61,992 nt of DNA from Welwitschia mirabilis (GCA_051453625.1 JBOZIK010000001.1:68671876-68733867), one strand, 5' to 3'. Numbered from the stretch's first letter, positions 11,641 to 23,479 are shown. Notes: generated by a model from the sequence alone, not told the origin. Numbers and translations: made by a program.

Positions 11641-12830
11641 TGCTATGATATGATCAATCTGGAGAAGAAATATCTCATAGAAAAGAATTTGATATAATAA
11701 AAACTCAAAGAAGGATAGGTAAACATAGAAAAAGAGTTGGAAGAACAATCTTCAGATGCACTTAACCCCCCTTTCAAACTTATTTTTTTTGAATCTAATT
11801 TCTTTAATGAAAAACCTATAGAAGGAGAGAACCAACCTATAATGTCAAGTTCTTTTCATAAATAAAAACAAGTAGTAGAATCTTATATCAACCTCACCCT
11901 TAGAGAATTATTAGCCAACAAAAATAAATAAATTCAAACACCATTTGATCTACCATAAGAGGGATGATGTAGAGATAAAAAATTTACATGCTTACTGAAC
12001 TTTTAGTGGAGAATAGTATGGGGATCCAATTCAACATATTGGAGACATTAAATAACTTATCCTCAAATTAAGAAATGCAAAGAAAAAAAACAATAGATAG
12101 AACTCATATAGTGATTTTTTCCATGACTTTAAAAGGTAGGGCAAAACTTTGGCTAAAACCTTTACCCCACAAAATCCTGAAAAAGTGGACCAAGTCTGAG
12201 AAATCTTTATAAAAAAATTCATGAATGAAGAAACTATAAAAAAATAAAAAGGGATATAACAAACTTTTAACAAAAACAAAATGAAGACTATGCCTCCACA
12301 TATGAGCATTTCTTTATAGTAGTCCACTCTAATCTAGTAGATGCCTTTTCAAGTGTAGAAAAACTAAAATACTTTTATAGTGGGCTAACTCCACATGCAA
12401 AACAACTTTAAGATTTTTCTTATGAAGGAAACCTCATGAACCTTACTTTAGATGATGGATGGAAAAAATTAGAGGGATTTATGGAGGTTAGTAAACCATG
12501 GTCAACACCTAAAGAAAATCAAACGATCAGGACTTAAAGTAGGTGAAGTAATAAAAAGAGGTAGAAGAAAACCCTATAAATCCTATAAGGGAATTTACAA
12601 TAACCTTGAAGAAGTATATAGAAATGATTTTAGATGCTAAAAACACCACTAAAAGAAATGTTATGCAAACTTGTAATTTATGTAAGGACAATTATCATGT
12701 TACTAAAAATTGTCCTCTTTTACTAACTTAGAAGGAACGGATTCGTGAAGAAGTTTTTGCATTTAATCAACCATCTCAAAACTTTTAAAATCAAAATCAA
12801 GAACAACCAAGGTGATTACATATTTTTAAA
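11641..12830 (+). pseudogene. Element I gag remnant with zinc knuckle
   Basis: Nucleocapsid/capsid precursor of a Tat/Athila element, broken by stops and frameshifts. Recognisable pieces in order: an acidic N-terminal helix region (about 11,650-11,760), LRELLANKNK (about 11,900), GRAKLWLKPLPHK (about 12,131), EDYASTYEHFF (about 12,284), FYSGLTPHAKQL (about 12,374-12,410), and a CCHC knuckle CNLCKDNYHVTKNC at about 12,671-12,712. The order and spacing match gag of this lineage and the copy at 48,600-49,680. Many stops can be read as single C-to-T or G-to-A changes. Confidence 0.75.
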
Positions 12831-13065
12831 ATAATTCTCAATCTTTTATAAAATAACTCAAAAACACATATTACCAATCAAGTTCATCCAACTTTCAAAA
12901 TTTAAATGATCAACTTGTAAACTCTTTGGATAAAATGTAAAAAACTCTAGAGGCAAAAAATGCCAAAATAAATAAGTTGGTAAATGTCCTTTAACAAACA
13001 TTGTTAGCAAATCAAAGACCTTAAGAATCTTTATCTACATAACTTTTACCCAATCCAAATGAGTT

Positions 13066-13711
13066 NNNNNNNNNNNNNNNNNNNNNNNNNNNNNNNNNNN
13101 NNNNNNNNNNNNNNNNNNNNNNNNNNNNNNNNNNNNNNNNNNNNNNNNNNNNNNNNNNNNNNNNNNNNNNNNNNNNNNNNNNNNNNNNNNNNNNNNNNNN
13201 NNNNNNNNNNNNNNNNNNNNNNNNNNNNNNNNNNNNNNNNNNNNNNNNNNNNNNNNNNNNNNNNNNNNNNNNNNNNNNNNNNNNNNNNNNNNNNNNNNNN
13301 NNNNNNNNNNNNNNNNNNNNNNNNNNNNNNNNNNNNNNNNNNNNNNNNNNNNNNNNNNNNNNNNNNNNNNNNNNNNNNNNNNNNNNNNNNNNNNNNNNNN
13401 NNNNNNNNNNNNNNNNNNNNNNNNNNNNNNNNNNNNNNNNNNNNNNNNNNNNNNNNNNNNNNNNNNNNNNNNNNNNNNNNNNNNNNNNNNNNNNNNNNNN
13501 NNNNNNNNNNNNNNNNNNNNNNNNNNNNNNNNNNNNNNNNNNNNNNNNNNNNNNNNNNNNNNNNNNNNNNNNNNNNNNNNNNNNNNNNNNNNNNNNNNNN
13601 NNNNNNNNNNNNNNNNNNNNNNNNNNNNNNNNNNNNNNNNNNNNNNNNNNNNNNNNNNNNNNNNNNNNNNNNNNNNNNNNNNNNNNNNNNNNNNNNNNNN
13701 NNNNNNNNNNN
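13066..13711. other. Assembly gap (646 N)
   Basis: Removes the end of gag and the gag-protease junction of element I. Open frames across it are artefacts of the N run. Confidence 0.99.
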
Positions 13712-13859
13712 CTTCCTTTTTGGAAAGTTTTACAAGAAAATTTGGAGTATGAAAAACTATGAAAATACTTAATTAGAAGAAAACAAAAACTAGTCATTTT
13801 TAATAAGGTCTTTCTTGCCCAATCCCTTATGAACTTAGTGTTACAAAAATCACCAAAAT

Positions 13860-14380
13860 TTAAAGATCCAGGAGTAGCAACTATAAATGGTACTATAAAG
13901 GGAAATAAAAAGACAAAAAAAAAAATTTAATTGACATTAGAGTGAGCATTAATATTATGCCACTTTACCTTTGTAAGAGGCTTGGTTTAGTAGATAGAAT
14001 AGAGCCTACTTCAGTTGTCTTAGAATTAGCAGATACATCAATTAAGAAATTGTTAGACATCATTAAAGATTTGGCAATTCAAATAGAATAGGCTTGCTAC
14101 TTAATATATGTAATTATCATCGAATATGAGCATGATAGAGGATATCTTTTACTTCTAGGTAGAGCCTTTTGTGTAATAGCCCACTGCATCATTGATATAA
14201 GAAAAGGAACAATGAAATGTCATTTTGATAATAGAACTTTCATGATTAGAGGCTTTGATGCAGCTAAAAAAGATTTGGATGATGATAAGATGAACATTGA
14301 AGATAATGTTAAATCCACTTTTTTTTTTTTTTTTTTGCAACATCACCCACTTAAAGAAAGAGATGAAACCAAGTGAGCAT
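13860..14380 (+). pseudogene. Element I aspartic protease remnant
   Basis: The polyprotein-processing protease. The active-site stretch reads LIDIRVSINIMPLYL (Asp codon at 13,933-13,935), where the family has D-x-G-A; the Asp is kept but Gly has become Arg and Ala has become Val. Downstream come LCKRLGLVDRIEPTSVVLEL, ADTSIKK and the flap/C-terminal block YLLLLGRAFCVIAHCIIDI (about 14,145-14,200). A run of 18 T (about 14,320-14,337) breaks the frame, after which QHHPLKERDE resumes, matching 50,813-50,840 of element II. Confidence 0.75.
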
Positions 14381-15229
14381 GTTCTTTGTGATGATCAACT
14401 TAATAATAAAGAAGAAATAAAACTTTTGAGTGTAAGGGAGTTCAAATTTTCAAGAAAAATCATAAGGAAAATTGTTAAATTTACAAGCCAAAAAGTAAAA
14501 GTTAGAAATCAAATTTGAAGAAGAAAAATACTTTTAATAAATTTAAAGATAAAACTCTTGCATTTTATAAAAATCTTTTACCCAAGTTGTCATTTCTCTC
14601 TCCTTTGAATTCCAAAATTTGTGCTTTTATTTGGAATTATAAAATACTCTCCATTGCTCCTTTTTTCATCTAATTTATTTTACATAGAAATAATTGTACA
14701 TTTCTTATGTTTTATTAATTGGTGAATTTCTAGTTTGGACCTTACTTCTCTGAAAGGATTGAGATCATAACAAATCCTTGATTTTTCCTTTCTTTCTTTT
14801 TTAGTGTGCTTTTAGTTTTAGGACTTAAATAAAAGTTTGCTTGCTTTGTTATTTTCTTTTTAGTTTTCAGTTTTTAGAGTCTTTGTTTTTATTTTTCTGA
14901 TTTCTATTTCTATTTGTAGTTTTTATTTTCTATTTTTGCAAACATAATCTGTCATCTCCTATGTTATCCCTATAATAAGGTGAATGATAGTCGCCTTTAA
15001 TAGTTTTTATTATTTTACTGTTAATTTTTTATGTTTTGTTTCTTTTTCTATGTATGTCATCCTCTCTGTCATTTGGAAAATGAGTAGGATAACAGTTAAT
15101 ATACTATTGATTTTTGTCTTTTATTATTTTAAGAAAATACATTTTTTATGACTCTGTTGAGATTTCTGACTTGACTACTTGAGAATTACAAGAAGTAATT
15201 AGACAAAAATTAGAATTTCATGAGCAAAC
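14381..15229 (+). mobile_element. Element I: deletion scar region with second leader-like segment
   Basis: RT, RNase H and integrase should lie here but none is recognisable. Instead, 14,940-15,230 looks like a leader: T-rich, with two TCATC-type palindromes (14,951-14,991 and 15,056-15,095), followed by a gag-start-like reading ELQEVIRQKLEFHEQTF (about 15,180-15,230). The sequence then joins the pol-to-LTR spacer. A recombination or template switch that joined a second leader to the spacer would give this order. Confidence 0.4.
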
Positions 15230-15704
15230 CTTTTGAATTTTCTCTTAGCCTTTTCCTTTGAAATATTATTATGGCATTACTTGATCATCTTATAAACTTG
15301 ACTTATGTATTTATTTCCATGACTAGTTTTTTGACTTGGGCATTTCAGTGGTAAGATTAGATTCACTCAATCTTAGGACATTCACAAGTTTATGAACTTT
15401 AATTAAAAGGAGATGCTTTATTTTTTGATGTTTTCTTAATGATGAAAAGGTCTTAAATTGTTTCAAGAGTATTCTTCTCTGTTCAAATCTTTTAACTTTT
15501 ACCTTTATCTTTTGAAGTGTTTGGTCATGTGGAATATTAGTTTTATTTTAAAAAAAAAAGAATAAAGACCATGATGTTTTATATTTATATCTCAAAAACA
15601 TAGTCACCATAATGTCCTAGTGTAAGTACACTGGGGCAAATATTTCTAAGGGGAGCCTTTGGGAGTGTAATATGGTAGCTTTGGGAACTTCACTAGGATG
15701 CTAG

Positions 15705-15714
15705 NNNNNNNNNN
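15705..15714. other. Assembly gap (10 N)
   Basis: Ten N in the spacer. The homologous block in element 0 (about 3,818-3,853) suggests that only a few tens of bases are missing. Confidence 0.99.
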
Positions 15715-16464
15715 ACTACTCTAATAGTGGTTGCACTCCATCATCATGGGTAATAAAGTTGTATTTAGAACTTTAAGGCTATAGGATCAATGGTGTTCCT
15801 AGTATTATCAAAGGCATTGCTTGTCTCCTAGACTCTTAGTATTTCCACATGATTATTTAATTTCTTGAGATTTTGTTGTTTTTTTTAAGATGATAGTAGG
15901 ATAATTCATGTTTTTAGCAATTCTTTGGTCTAATCATTCATTGTTTAAAGCATTTTACTCTAGCATCGTCATAATCAGTACCTTATTGAATGGAATTTTT
16001 GTACATTAAGTTATGCATTTTTTACATCAAGTAATGTTATGATTACTTTCATTAGAAATTGCTAGGTTAAAATGTTAGATTAGTAAGCTATCTTTTTATG
16101 TTATCTTATGCTCATTATTCTTGTTTTATTTGGTGGTTTTGTTAGTTATTTCAAAGTCATTCTGTATTTTCTTAGCATATTTTCCTATTTTAATGTCAAT
16201 AAAAGGTAATTTATTATTTAGAGTTGTATTATTTTTTAGATTTTTGGTGTTGTAAAGTGATGCTTATATATTTTTTATGGTAAAGCACTTTTTGTTCACA
16301 TTTTCTTTACTTATCAGAATATTTTAGATCTTTATATTTTTCAAATCTGACATTACTCATTACTTTGTTTTGAAAGTTATTCTCATTTCCATTCCTATCT
16401 TCCCACTCCCATTTACCTTCCTTGTTTTATTTGATAACACAATATGTATTGCCTTTTCTTTGAT

Positions 16465-16493
16465 GGGGAGGGGAGAGGGGGCAGAGGGGAGGG
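16465..16493 (+). repeat. G-rich purine tract (possible G-quadruplex)
   Basis: Five G runs of 4, 4, 5, 4 and 3 separated by 1-4 bases, in otherwise very A+T-rich DNA. It fits the four-run quadruplex pattern. Element II has a similar G-rich/(GA)n tract at 54,336-54,375, but at a different point of the spacer. Confidence 0.7.
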
Positions 16494-16708
16494 CATAAAC
16501 TCATTTTCATGGCTTATTTTTCAAATTTTTTAAAGCTTTTATGTCATAAGATTTTTCAAAATTTCATACACATTGTGCATTACTTCTCATTTATCTATAT
16601 GATGTGTTTTTATGATCCTATTTTATGATTTCTAGATTATCTTTTAAAGAATAAATTGGCTCACAACTATGGTTTTTCTACCTGATTTTTGTCAGGGGCT
16701 GACAAAGG

Positions 16709-16723
16709 CTAAGTGGAGGTCTA
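16709..16723 (+). promoter_or_regulatory. Polypurine tract region before element I 3' LTR
   Basis: GCTAAGTGGAGGTCTA directly before TGTTGC. The sequence CTGACAA-GGCTAAGTGGAGG is shared before the LTRs at 5,570 (decayed), 58,587 and, on the minus strand, 61,766. It is the expected plus-strand primer site. Confidence 0.65.
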
Positions 16724-17778
16724 TGTTGCACTACTAATTTACAATTATTTGATGGGTTTTATGAGTTATTTTGTAGGACTCTTATGCATGTTTAAGTGTA
16801 ATTTTGAGGATTTTAGAGGTACAAGAGGAAATCTCAGAAAAGTATAGTTATTATCCAAATTTGATGCATTAAAGGCACTTTCCAATGAATAGAGCTTTTC
16901 ATGATAAAACTACTAAGTTTCTCCACAAGAAGATCATTAAAGAAGATCATCGTTCCATCCCTCGTCCCCATGACAATAAGGATGATAACTGCTTATGTGG
17001 ACTACTGAGTTATCACTTTCAAGATATTTTGTAATAGTTTGTTATCCCCATTTTGCCCAAACAATAAATCAGATGACACTTACATGTAACTATCACTGAT
17101 AAATTCTCTTAGCCGTTTTGTCCATTTCTAAGTCCTTAATGAATGCATGTAACTTCATCTTCTGTCTGTTCATTTCTATTATATTTTCCTATAAATAAGT
17201 TCCAATTTGACTCTCCTTCCCATCTTCGATGCATTAGAGATTCTCGTGATAAGAGAGCAAAGGGTAGGAGATCTATCTTATGAGTAGTAGAAAAATAAGC
17301 ACTTGGTGGAGGGCTGAGTATCTTCCATTAAGACCTGGCTATTTTGTAACATAGATATTATTACCATTTTAATATAAATCTTGATTTTATTTTATGTTTA
17401 CATTATAGAATTTCTTATGTCACTTATAATCTAATGTTGCCTAAGATCTTTTGACAATTTCTTTGATGACATAGATTATCAAGGGCAGCCTTTGTTAAGG
17501 CTGAAAAATAAGTAGGATTAGGATTCATTTGCATTGCATGTTAGTTTAGATTGCATATTTGCATAGTATTTTATCTTCTTGAATTGTTATTCATTATTCC
17601 TAGTTTCTATTTAATTGTGAAAGAAACCTAAGTTCCTTATGGATAGACTTCAACAAGATACAACATTTTGGGTCACTTCCATTATATTAGCATGATGTAT
17701 TATGTATAATATCTATTTTAATTACTAATGACAATATCTGTTTGAATATAAAAGCATGCATAAATACACATTGCAAAA
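16724..17778 (+). mobile_element. Element I 3' LTR
   Basis: Starts TGTTGCACTA and ends ...ACACATTGCAAAA, the CAACA end having decayed. It pairs with 10,134-11,184 (1,055 against 1,051 bp). Palindromes are at 16,946-16,988 and about 17,040-17,078; the TATA box is at 17,190-17,197. It is followed by target duplication CCCAC (17,779-17,783). Confidence 0.85.
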
Positions 17779-17783
17779 CCCAC

Positions 17784-18345
17784 TTACTCATAGTTATTCA
17801 CTCTCTAAGTATTTATAAACTTAAGTTCTTCATGTCTTTTCTTATGGGGTTCTTCATGAAACTCTTCATGGGTTTCTTCCTAATTCCTAAAGGATATACC
17901 TTTGGTATTATTAATTCTACTATCATCAATGCCTTCAACACTTTTAAAGCTCTTAGGTCCTTAGAATGTAAGAAGGTTTTTTCTTTCTTATTGTTAGTTA
18001 AGATCCCTAAGGATATGAGTATTAGTCTTAGTTATTTATTGAAGAATTTTCTTAATATTTTTATTGGTTTTATTATTGATTTCTTCTAAAGTAAGAAGGT
18101 TTATTAGCTATAAAAAGATGAACAGTATTAGTCAAATGATGAAAAATATGAAAAGAAAAATGAATGCTAAGAATTGTGAGAGTAGTGGAGGGTATGGAAT
18201 CAAACTCCTTTTTTAATATATGATTTTTCATATGCAACGTTGTAAAGGATTTGATCTATATGAATGGAGTTGAATATACTCTTTAAAGTAGTTGATATAT
18301 GTATGAATGCAAGTTGGTTTTACTTTAGGTTCTAAACTATAAAAA
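17784..18345 (-). pseudogene. Repeat R, copy 2, right part (minus-strand N-terminal portion)
   Basis: Continues the R copy interrupted by element I and matches 2,165-2,760 of copy 1. The minus strand gives IFNSIHIDQ (about 18,265), a Ser/Phe/Tyr-rich tract, TKTNTHILRDLN, LLTF*GPKSFKS and EETHEEFHEEPHKKRHEELK (about 17,825-17,885) with scattered stops. The plus-strand open frame at 17,742-18,089 is the mirror of this and is not regarded as a gene. Confidence 0.45.
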
Positions 18346-20431
18346 CATGGTTGGACATAACTCTATAAGCTTTTAGTTCAATTTGATATATTCTTAATAT
18401 AGCTGACAAGAGGTATGTGAGGTGGATGCATACTTACAAATAACCCCTACTTCCTTAAAGCATCTTTAGATGATGTAACATAATCCATCAATGCTAAGGG
18501 ATTAAGATATTAAGTCGAAGTAAGTTCATACATGGGTAGGGTAGTAGAGTAATGATAAAATCCACTTCGAGAATGGTATTATTAAAAAAAAAAAAATTCA
18601 ATGAAAGCCATCTTAGTGATGAAATCCAACTATAGAGATAAGCATTATTAGAATTATCTTGATTTAGTTTTGTTTGACAAATATACTATACAAATGCATG
18701 GATACAATTCTAACTAATATGGGTATTTAATGGATTATTTACCTAGTTATAATAATTATAATGTATATATAATAGTTTTAATCATCATTAGATTCATTAT
18801 ATAGAAAAAACTATAAAAATAAAACAAGCATACAAGAGCTTCTCTATATTTAAGGCTATAGTAATAAAAATCTAGATAAACAAAAATATTCTTTTCTTTT
18901 TTATCTAGATAAAAAAAATATTATTTTCTTTTTATTTCAATAATAATAAAATTATATAAAATGAATTAAATAATATCTTAATAATGTACTTAAAGGAACT
19001 AAAACATACCTCAAGATATGGTAATTTTAGAAACATTCTTCCATGCCCATACGACAATCTTCATGGATTGGTGTAAAGAAAGTAAACAAAAAAAAGTATT
19101 AGATTAAGCATAATTCCTAACATATAAATATTTATCTAAGATTCATATAGCTATATTATAAGTCAATAAAAAAAGTAATAAGCTAGAAACTATTTATGTT
19201 ACTTAAACTACTAACATGAAAACTCTTATAAGCATATACATTCAAAGTAAGATAGAGAAAAAAGGTAAAAGAGGTATTATGTAAATAAATACTATTTATA
19301 GGTAATTTAATAATTTAATACATTAATTATAACATTTTGGACTTCAAGGAAACATCATAGTTAAAAATTAATAATTAATTAATTATGAAGTAATAAATAA
19401 CTTATAGTAGTTTTTTAGAATCTAACTTAAACTATCTTATAATTCAAAAAAAATTATTTTTAAGGTTACCATTTAAGGTTACGAACTATTAAATTTTATG
19501 AAATTATAGCTCTACTGCACTACATTAAAATGATCATAAATTTTAAAATATTTTTCTTTTTTAAATGATCCAAGATGATGTGGAACGATTCTTTAATTTC
19601 TTGCAATTTAAGATACCCAGTTTTTATATATCATAATAGATAGTTATAGAAACATAAATTACTTACTTACTTTATTTTACATTTATTTTCTAATGTATTT
19701 TAATAAATAAAAATTTTGAAAAATAATTATCCATTAAAAATAACTATTTTAACATTTTCACATTTATAGCACAATCCTAAACTTACAAAAAAATTCACTA
19801 ATTTATGTCTGCTACTTAATAAGATATAGTATTTTTATTATATTCCTTTATTCTAGAAATTTAATTTTCACTGTAACAAAAATATAGAAATTTTCTACAG
19901 CTAGTTAGAAATAACTTAGATCATTAAAATAATGGATACACTAAGTAATCAGTTATAGAATATTATAACTAATTTACTAAATCAAATAATTATATAAATA
20001 AAAATCAAATTAATTTAAAAACAACCATTTACTATGAGCCTTACGATTTCCATAAAAGAGTACTAGCCTTAAGAGGTTTTTGAGGATCAGACTTTGTCCC
20101 TAACAACATGAACCTAATTTATCATAGATAAAAATATAATATTAAAATAGACGTGGGTATCCAAATTTTTATTCTTTCTTTCTTTCTTTTTTTTAAAATA
20201 GTGAACTGCTTGGTCACTTAGCCATAATCATCCATTAATAACCTTCATTACCAAGCATAAGAAACCCCTCATATCTTCCCAATGTCTTGGTGAGAGATAA
20301 TAGAAAGAAATAATATTTATAACATAATTTCATAAAAACCATAAATAATTCCTTAATGTAATATCACACCATTCTTTTAGAATCTTAAAAAAAGATCATA
20401 TGAAAAATAAGAGTAAAGAGTTTACTCCAAA
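18346..20431. other. No recognisable feature
   Basis: Extremely A+T-rich DNA with homopolymers (for example an A run at about 18,583-18,596) and no open frame, LTR end or pol motif that I can support. Confidence 0.5.
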
Positions 20432-20441
20432 NNNNNNNNNN
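20432..20441. other. Assembly gap (10 N)
   Basis: Ten N between unrelated-looking A+T-rich flanks. Confidence 0.99.
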
Positions 20442-21489
20442 TAAGTCCTTGACAATTAAAGATTAATGAAGATCCAAGCCCAAGAGTTTCTTAATTCCAA
20501 GCTTCTAAAATCTAAGCTTCACAAGTAAAAGAATGAACGAAATAGAAAGGAAAGAAGGAAATTAACTTGTATTATTATATTAAAAGAAAGATGTATCTCC
20601 TTTTATAAGATACAAAAGGATCTTTATATATAGATAAACAAAGGCACATAGCTCAAGATCATAAGACCAAATAGTTTAGCATTGATAAGTGGAATGAATA
20701 ATAAGTGACATTATAGTAGAGAAAAAGATCATATTTATTATTCATGCAACTAACTATAGTAAGTAACCTTCTTACTTTGATTAGTAAGGTTAGTTACATG
20801 CATTATTTCTTCATACTACCTTTAATTTAATCCTTCATAAGCTTATAAGTAAGTTTAATTCATCCATGATATGCATCAAAAGAATAAATGCATAAATCTA
20901 AAAATTGTCATGTATAATAATTAGACAAAATCTTCAATTCCAATGAATAAAATAATGAATATGCTATGATCCAAGTGTCCTTACACATCTCAATAATATA
21001 AATGTCATGGTAGTGTAAATATACTCATTTATTATTCTTGGTTTTAGGTAAGAGTATAGTTACTTATTCAAATGCTTATTTATTTCAAAATGCATAAAAC
21101 ATATCAATCATATATTACAAGAACGAAAATGTTTATCATAATATATTACACCTATCATATTTGTCAAGAAGTTAAATGAGTAAGTAAAATGTAAAATATA
21201 TTATAATGTTCTCTTTAAATTTTTAATTTATTAGATTTATCATGTGATTTTAATTCCTTAAATAATGGGATTATCTAATTTAAATGCTTGAATAGCTTTT
21301 CTCATAAAAACATTCTAATATAATTTTTATCATTTTCTTTGTAAATTATGAAAATTACAAACTAAGGTTAGTTTAAAATGAAAACCTATTTTAAAAAGGC
21401 ATTTGAATAATAATAATTAATCACTTAACTAAAATCTTGATATAATTAATATTCAAGTAGATATGATTTACAAAATATGCGATATGACA
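20442..21489 (-). mobile_element. Candidate 3' LTR of minus-strand element M
   Basis: On the minus strand, the gag-pol remnant is followed by GTGAGTGAGGA and then TGTCATATCG (21,489 downward), which suits a purine tract and LTR start. Further on, a TATA-like CTATATATAAAGATCC (about 20,617-20,632) precedes pyrimidine-rich sequence, as in a U3-R junction. I could not match it to a second LTR near 26,000-27,600, so the assignment rests on position and composition only. Confidence 0.3.
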
Positions 21490-21758
21490 TCCTCACTCAC
21501 TTAGATTAATTCATTTCTAAGAATTAAGATATATAAAGAGCTTCAAAACATCTAACTACATATTATGAGATTTAAAAGATATGGGTATTGATTTTTCATT
21601 ATTTCCTCTAGCTTTTAAGTATATTTATCAAGACTATGATTACTTCACTTTATCTTTGCGTGATGCATCTCCTTATTTTATAAATTGATAGTTTGTTAGT
21701 TCAACCATGCTTTTAGTTTCTCTATAGTGAAATAATGTAGTTTCATGTAAATATGATA

Positions 21759-21953
21759 CTAATATAACAAACGTGAAGGAGCTATAATATTCTTTCTTAT
21801 CATACTTACATGGAAAACATCATGCATGTGCAATAAGCAAGAAGGTAGAGCAAGCTTGTGTACAATAGGTATAACACATTCTAACATTTTAAATGATTTA
21901 ATGAATTGAGAAGCTAATTTTGATTTCTTAATTTCTCTCATTACTGATTTCAT
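21759..21953 (-). pseudogene. Element M integrase C-terminal tail
   Basis: A 64-codon open stretch. KLASQFIKSFKMLECV, KLALPSCLLHMHDVFHVSM and IRKNI match the tail of chromovirus integrases (K-L-x-P-x-Y-x-G-P-F then Y-x-L-x-L-P-x-x-x-x-x-x-H-x-V-F-H-V-S-x-L). The Gly-Pro-Phe core has eroded to Lys-Ser-Phe. A chromodomain normally follows; the sequence below 21,759 gives no recognisable one. Confidence 0.8.
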
Positions 21954-22371
21954 TAGTGATGCTTTAAGAAATACATAATTACTATTTTGAACTCAAAATC
22001 TCTTCTTCAATAGGCTGCATACATCTTTTATCTATTTGATACTTCTTTGATCTTCATTTTACTTTTAATTTCTTATAACATTTTTGGTCCTATCATTAAT
22101 CTTTATTTATGTTCTATCCATGAAGTAGCTGCTCTACACTTTCTACTATATAGGGTTTCAAATGAAGTCATTTAAGTTAAACTCTAATAATTATTACTAG
22201 ATGTAAATTCTAGTAATGGTAGGTACTCTTCCCAACTCTTAGGATTATCTAGAATGCATGCTCTAAGAAGATCTTCTAAAATTTAATTAACTCTTTCTGC
22301 CTAATCATTTCTTAAGAATGAAATGTAGTTCTCATATTTTATTTGATTCTTAAACCCATTTGTAATTCTTA

Positions 22372-22845
22372 TCAGAACTTAAAAGTAAATTTTGAATCTC
22401 TATCAAAGATAATTGCTAAAGGCACATCATGAAATGGAGCAACATTTTGAATATATGCTTTAGTTATATCCTTAGCATCATAAGTAGATTTTACTAGAAT
22501 GAAATGTGTTAACTTAGTTACTTTACCAATTATAACCATAATCGATTTATTATCTCTTTGAGTTTTTGAAAGTCCTATAATAAAGTCTATGTAAATCACA
22601 TCCCATTTATATTCTAAAATATCATGAGGATAAAATAATCTTGTTAGATTTCTATATTATACTTTAACTTTAAGGTACCTTGACATAAATTTTGCTATAT
22701 CCTTTTTCTTTTCTAACTACCAAAATTTTTATTTTATGTTTTAACATATTTTAGTTCCTTTAGGATGACCTACTATAGGTAAATTATGAAATTTAAGCAT
22801 TATATTATGTTTAATTCCATCTATGTCAGGAACCAAAAATCTTCT
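22372..22845 (-). pseudogene. Element M integrase (zinc-binding end and catalytic core)
   Basis: Inserts the cDNA copy. Upstream part (22,620-22,845): FLVPDIDGIKHNIM, HNLPIVGHPKGTK and KDIAKFMSRYLK are the H-H-C-C region, with a Cys replaced by Tyr. Core (22,372-22,599, open): YIDFIIGLSKTQ has the first catalytic Asp, ILVKSTYDAKDITKAYI is typical, and FDRDSKFTFKF has the second Asp. The catalytic Glu region downstream is frame-broken. Confidence 0.85.
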
Positions 22846-23059
22846 TTTGAATCAAATAATACCATCTGAATTAATACTAAAATTCTCTAAATCTATTATT
22901 ATTTCTAATAAGTTCTTTAATTTTTATAATTATCATCCTTGTTTATCACTTTGACATAACGATAGGAGTTTGTTTTGAATTTCCATGATTACTTTAAGAT
23001 AACATCATTTACTAAGAGCTTACAATCTTATTTTTCTTACTTTTATGGTATAAGATTTC

Positions 23060-23420
23060 TAGATCAAAATCATAGAAAAGTTTCATCAATCTTCTTTATC
23101 TAAGGTTTAAGTTTAGTTAATTAAAAGTGTATTTTAAACTATTATGAGCTATCCAAATGTGAAATTTTACATCATAGAGATAATGCTTCCACAACTCTAA
23201 AGCAAACATTAAAGCAGCTAATTCAAGATTATGAATAGGATAATTTCTCTCATGAGTTTTAAATCATCTTAATCTATAAGATATTACTTTTTTATCTTGT
23301 TCAAGCACTATTATAAGACCTTCTCTAGATGTATTATTATAAACTAAAAAGGTCTTTGAATCATTTGATATTACTAAGACTAGAGTACTAGTTGCGTATT
23401 TTTTAAGACAATCAAATGAT
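23060..23420 (-). pseudogene. Element M RNase H remnant
   Basis: Degrades the RNA strand after reverse transcription. Reads YNNTSREGLIIVLEQ, KVISYRLR, FKTHERNYPIHNLELAALMF and ALELWKHYLYDVKF, the usual Ty3/gypsy order. The first catalytic Asp (family T-D-A-S) is Asn in YNNTS, and the D of the H-D-L-E-L block is also Asn; both are G-to-A changes. Confidence 0.85.
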
Positions 23421-23479
23421 TGCTAACATTTTTCATCTCTTACAAGTCTTTATTTTTTTTAAAAGGCTTGGTAATGAAG

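Larger units (their letters stand above)
15230..16723 (+). mobile_element. Element I 3' spacer
   Basis: Non-coding, collinear with the spacers of elements 0 and II (for example 'TGATCATCTTATAAACTTGA' near 15,281 and 'TTGGGAACTTCACTAGGATG' near 15,681). It lacks the extra ORF present in element II at 56,760-58,070. It carries a 10-N gap and a G-rich tract. Confidence 0.6.
10134..17778 (+). mobile_element. Element I: Tat/Athila-like Ty3/gypsy retrotransposon, degenerate
   Basis: A complete LTR-to-LTR element: 5' LTR 10,134-11,184, tRNA-Asp-type primer site, gag remnant, protease remnant, spacer, purine tract and 3' LTR 16,724-17,778. The flanking 5-bp repeats CCTAC and CCCAC differ by one transition. 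RT, RNase H and integrase are missing between protease and spacer, so it was non-autonomous or suffered a deletion. It carries 10-N and 646-N gaps. It is inserted in repeat R. Confidence 0.85.

Noticed and set aside
13021-13797. Open frames of 237-258 codons on both strands over 13,066-13,711
   Set aside because: They consist almost entirely of N. The same applies to the frames over the gaps at 28,003-28,855, 37,687-37,863, 54,376-55,165 and 55,998-56,080.
17742-18089. 115-codon plus-strand ORF as a gene
   Set aside because: It overlaps the end of the element I LTR and then mirrors the minus-strand R frame; no family is recognised and the R copy at 2,180-2,500 has no matching plus-strand frame.
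21490-21758. Chromodomain after the element M integrase
   Set aside because: The position is right for a chromovirus, but no aromatic-cage or W-E motif pattern could be read in any minus-strand frame.
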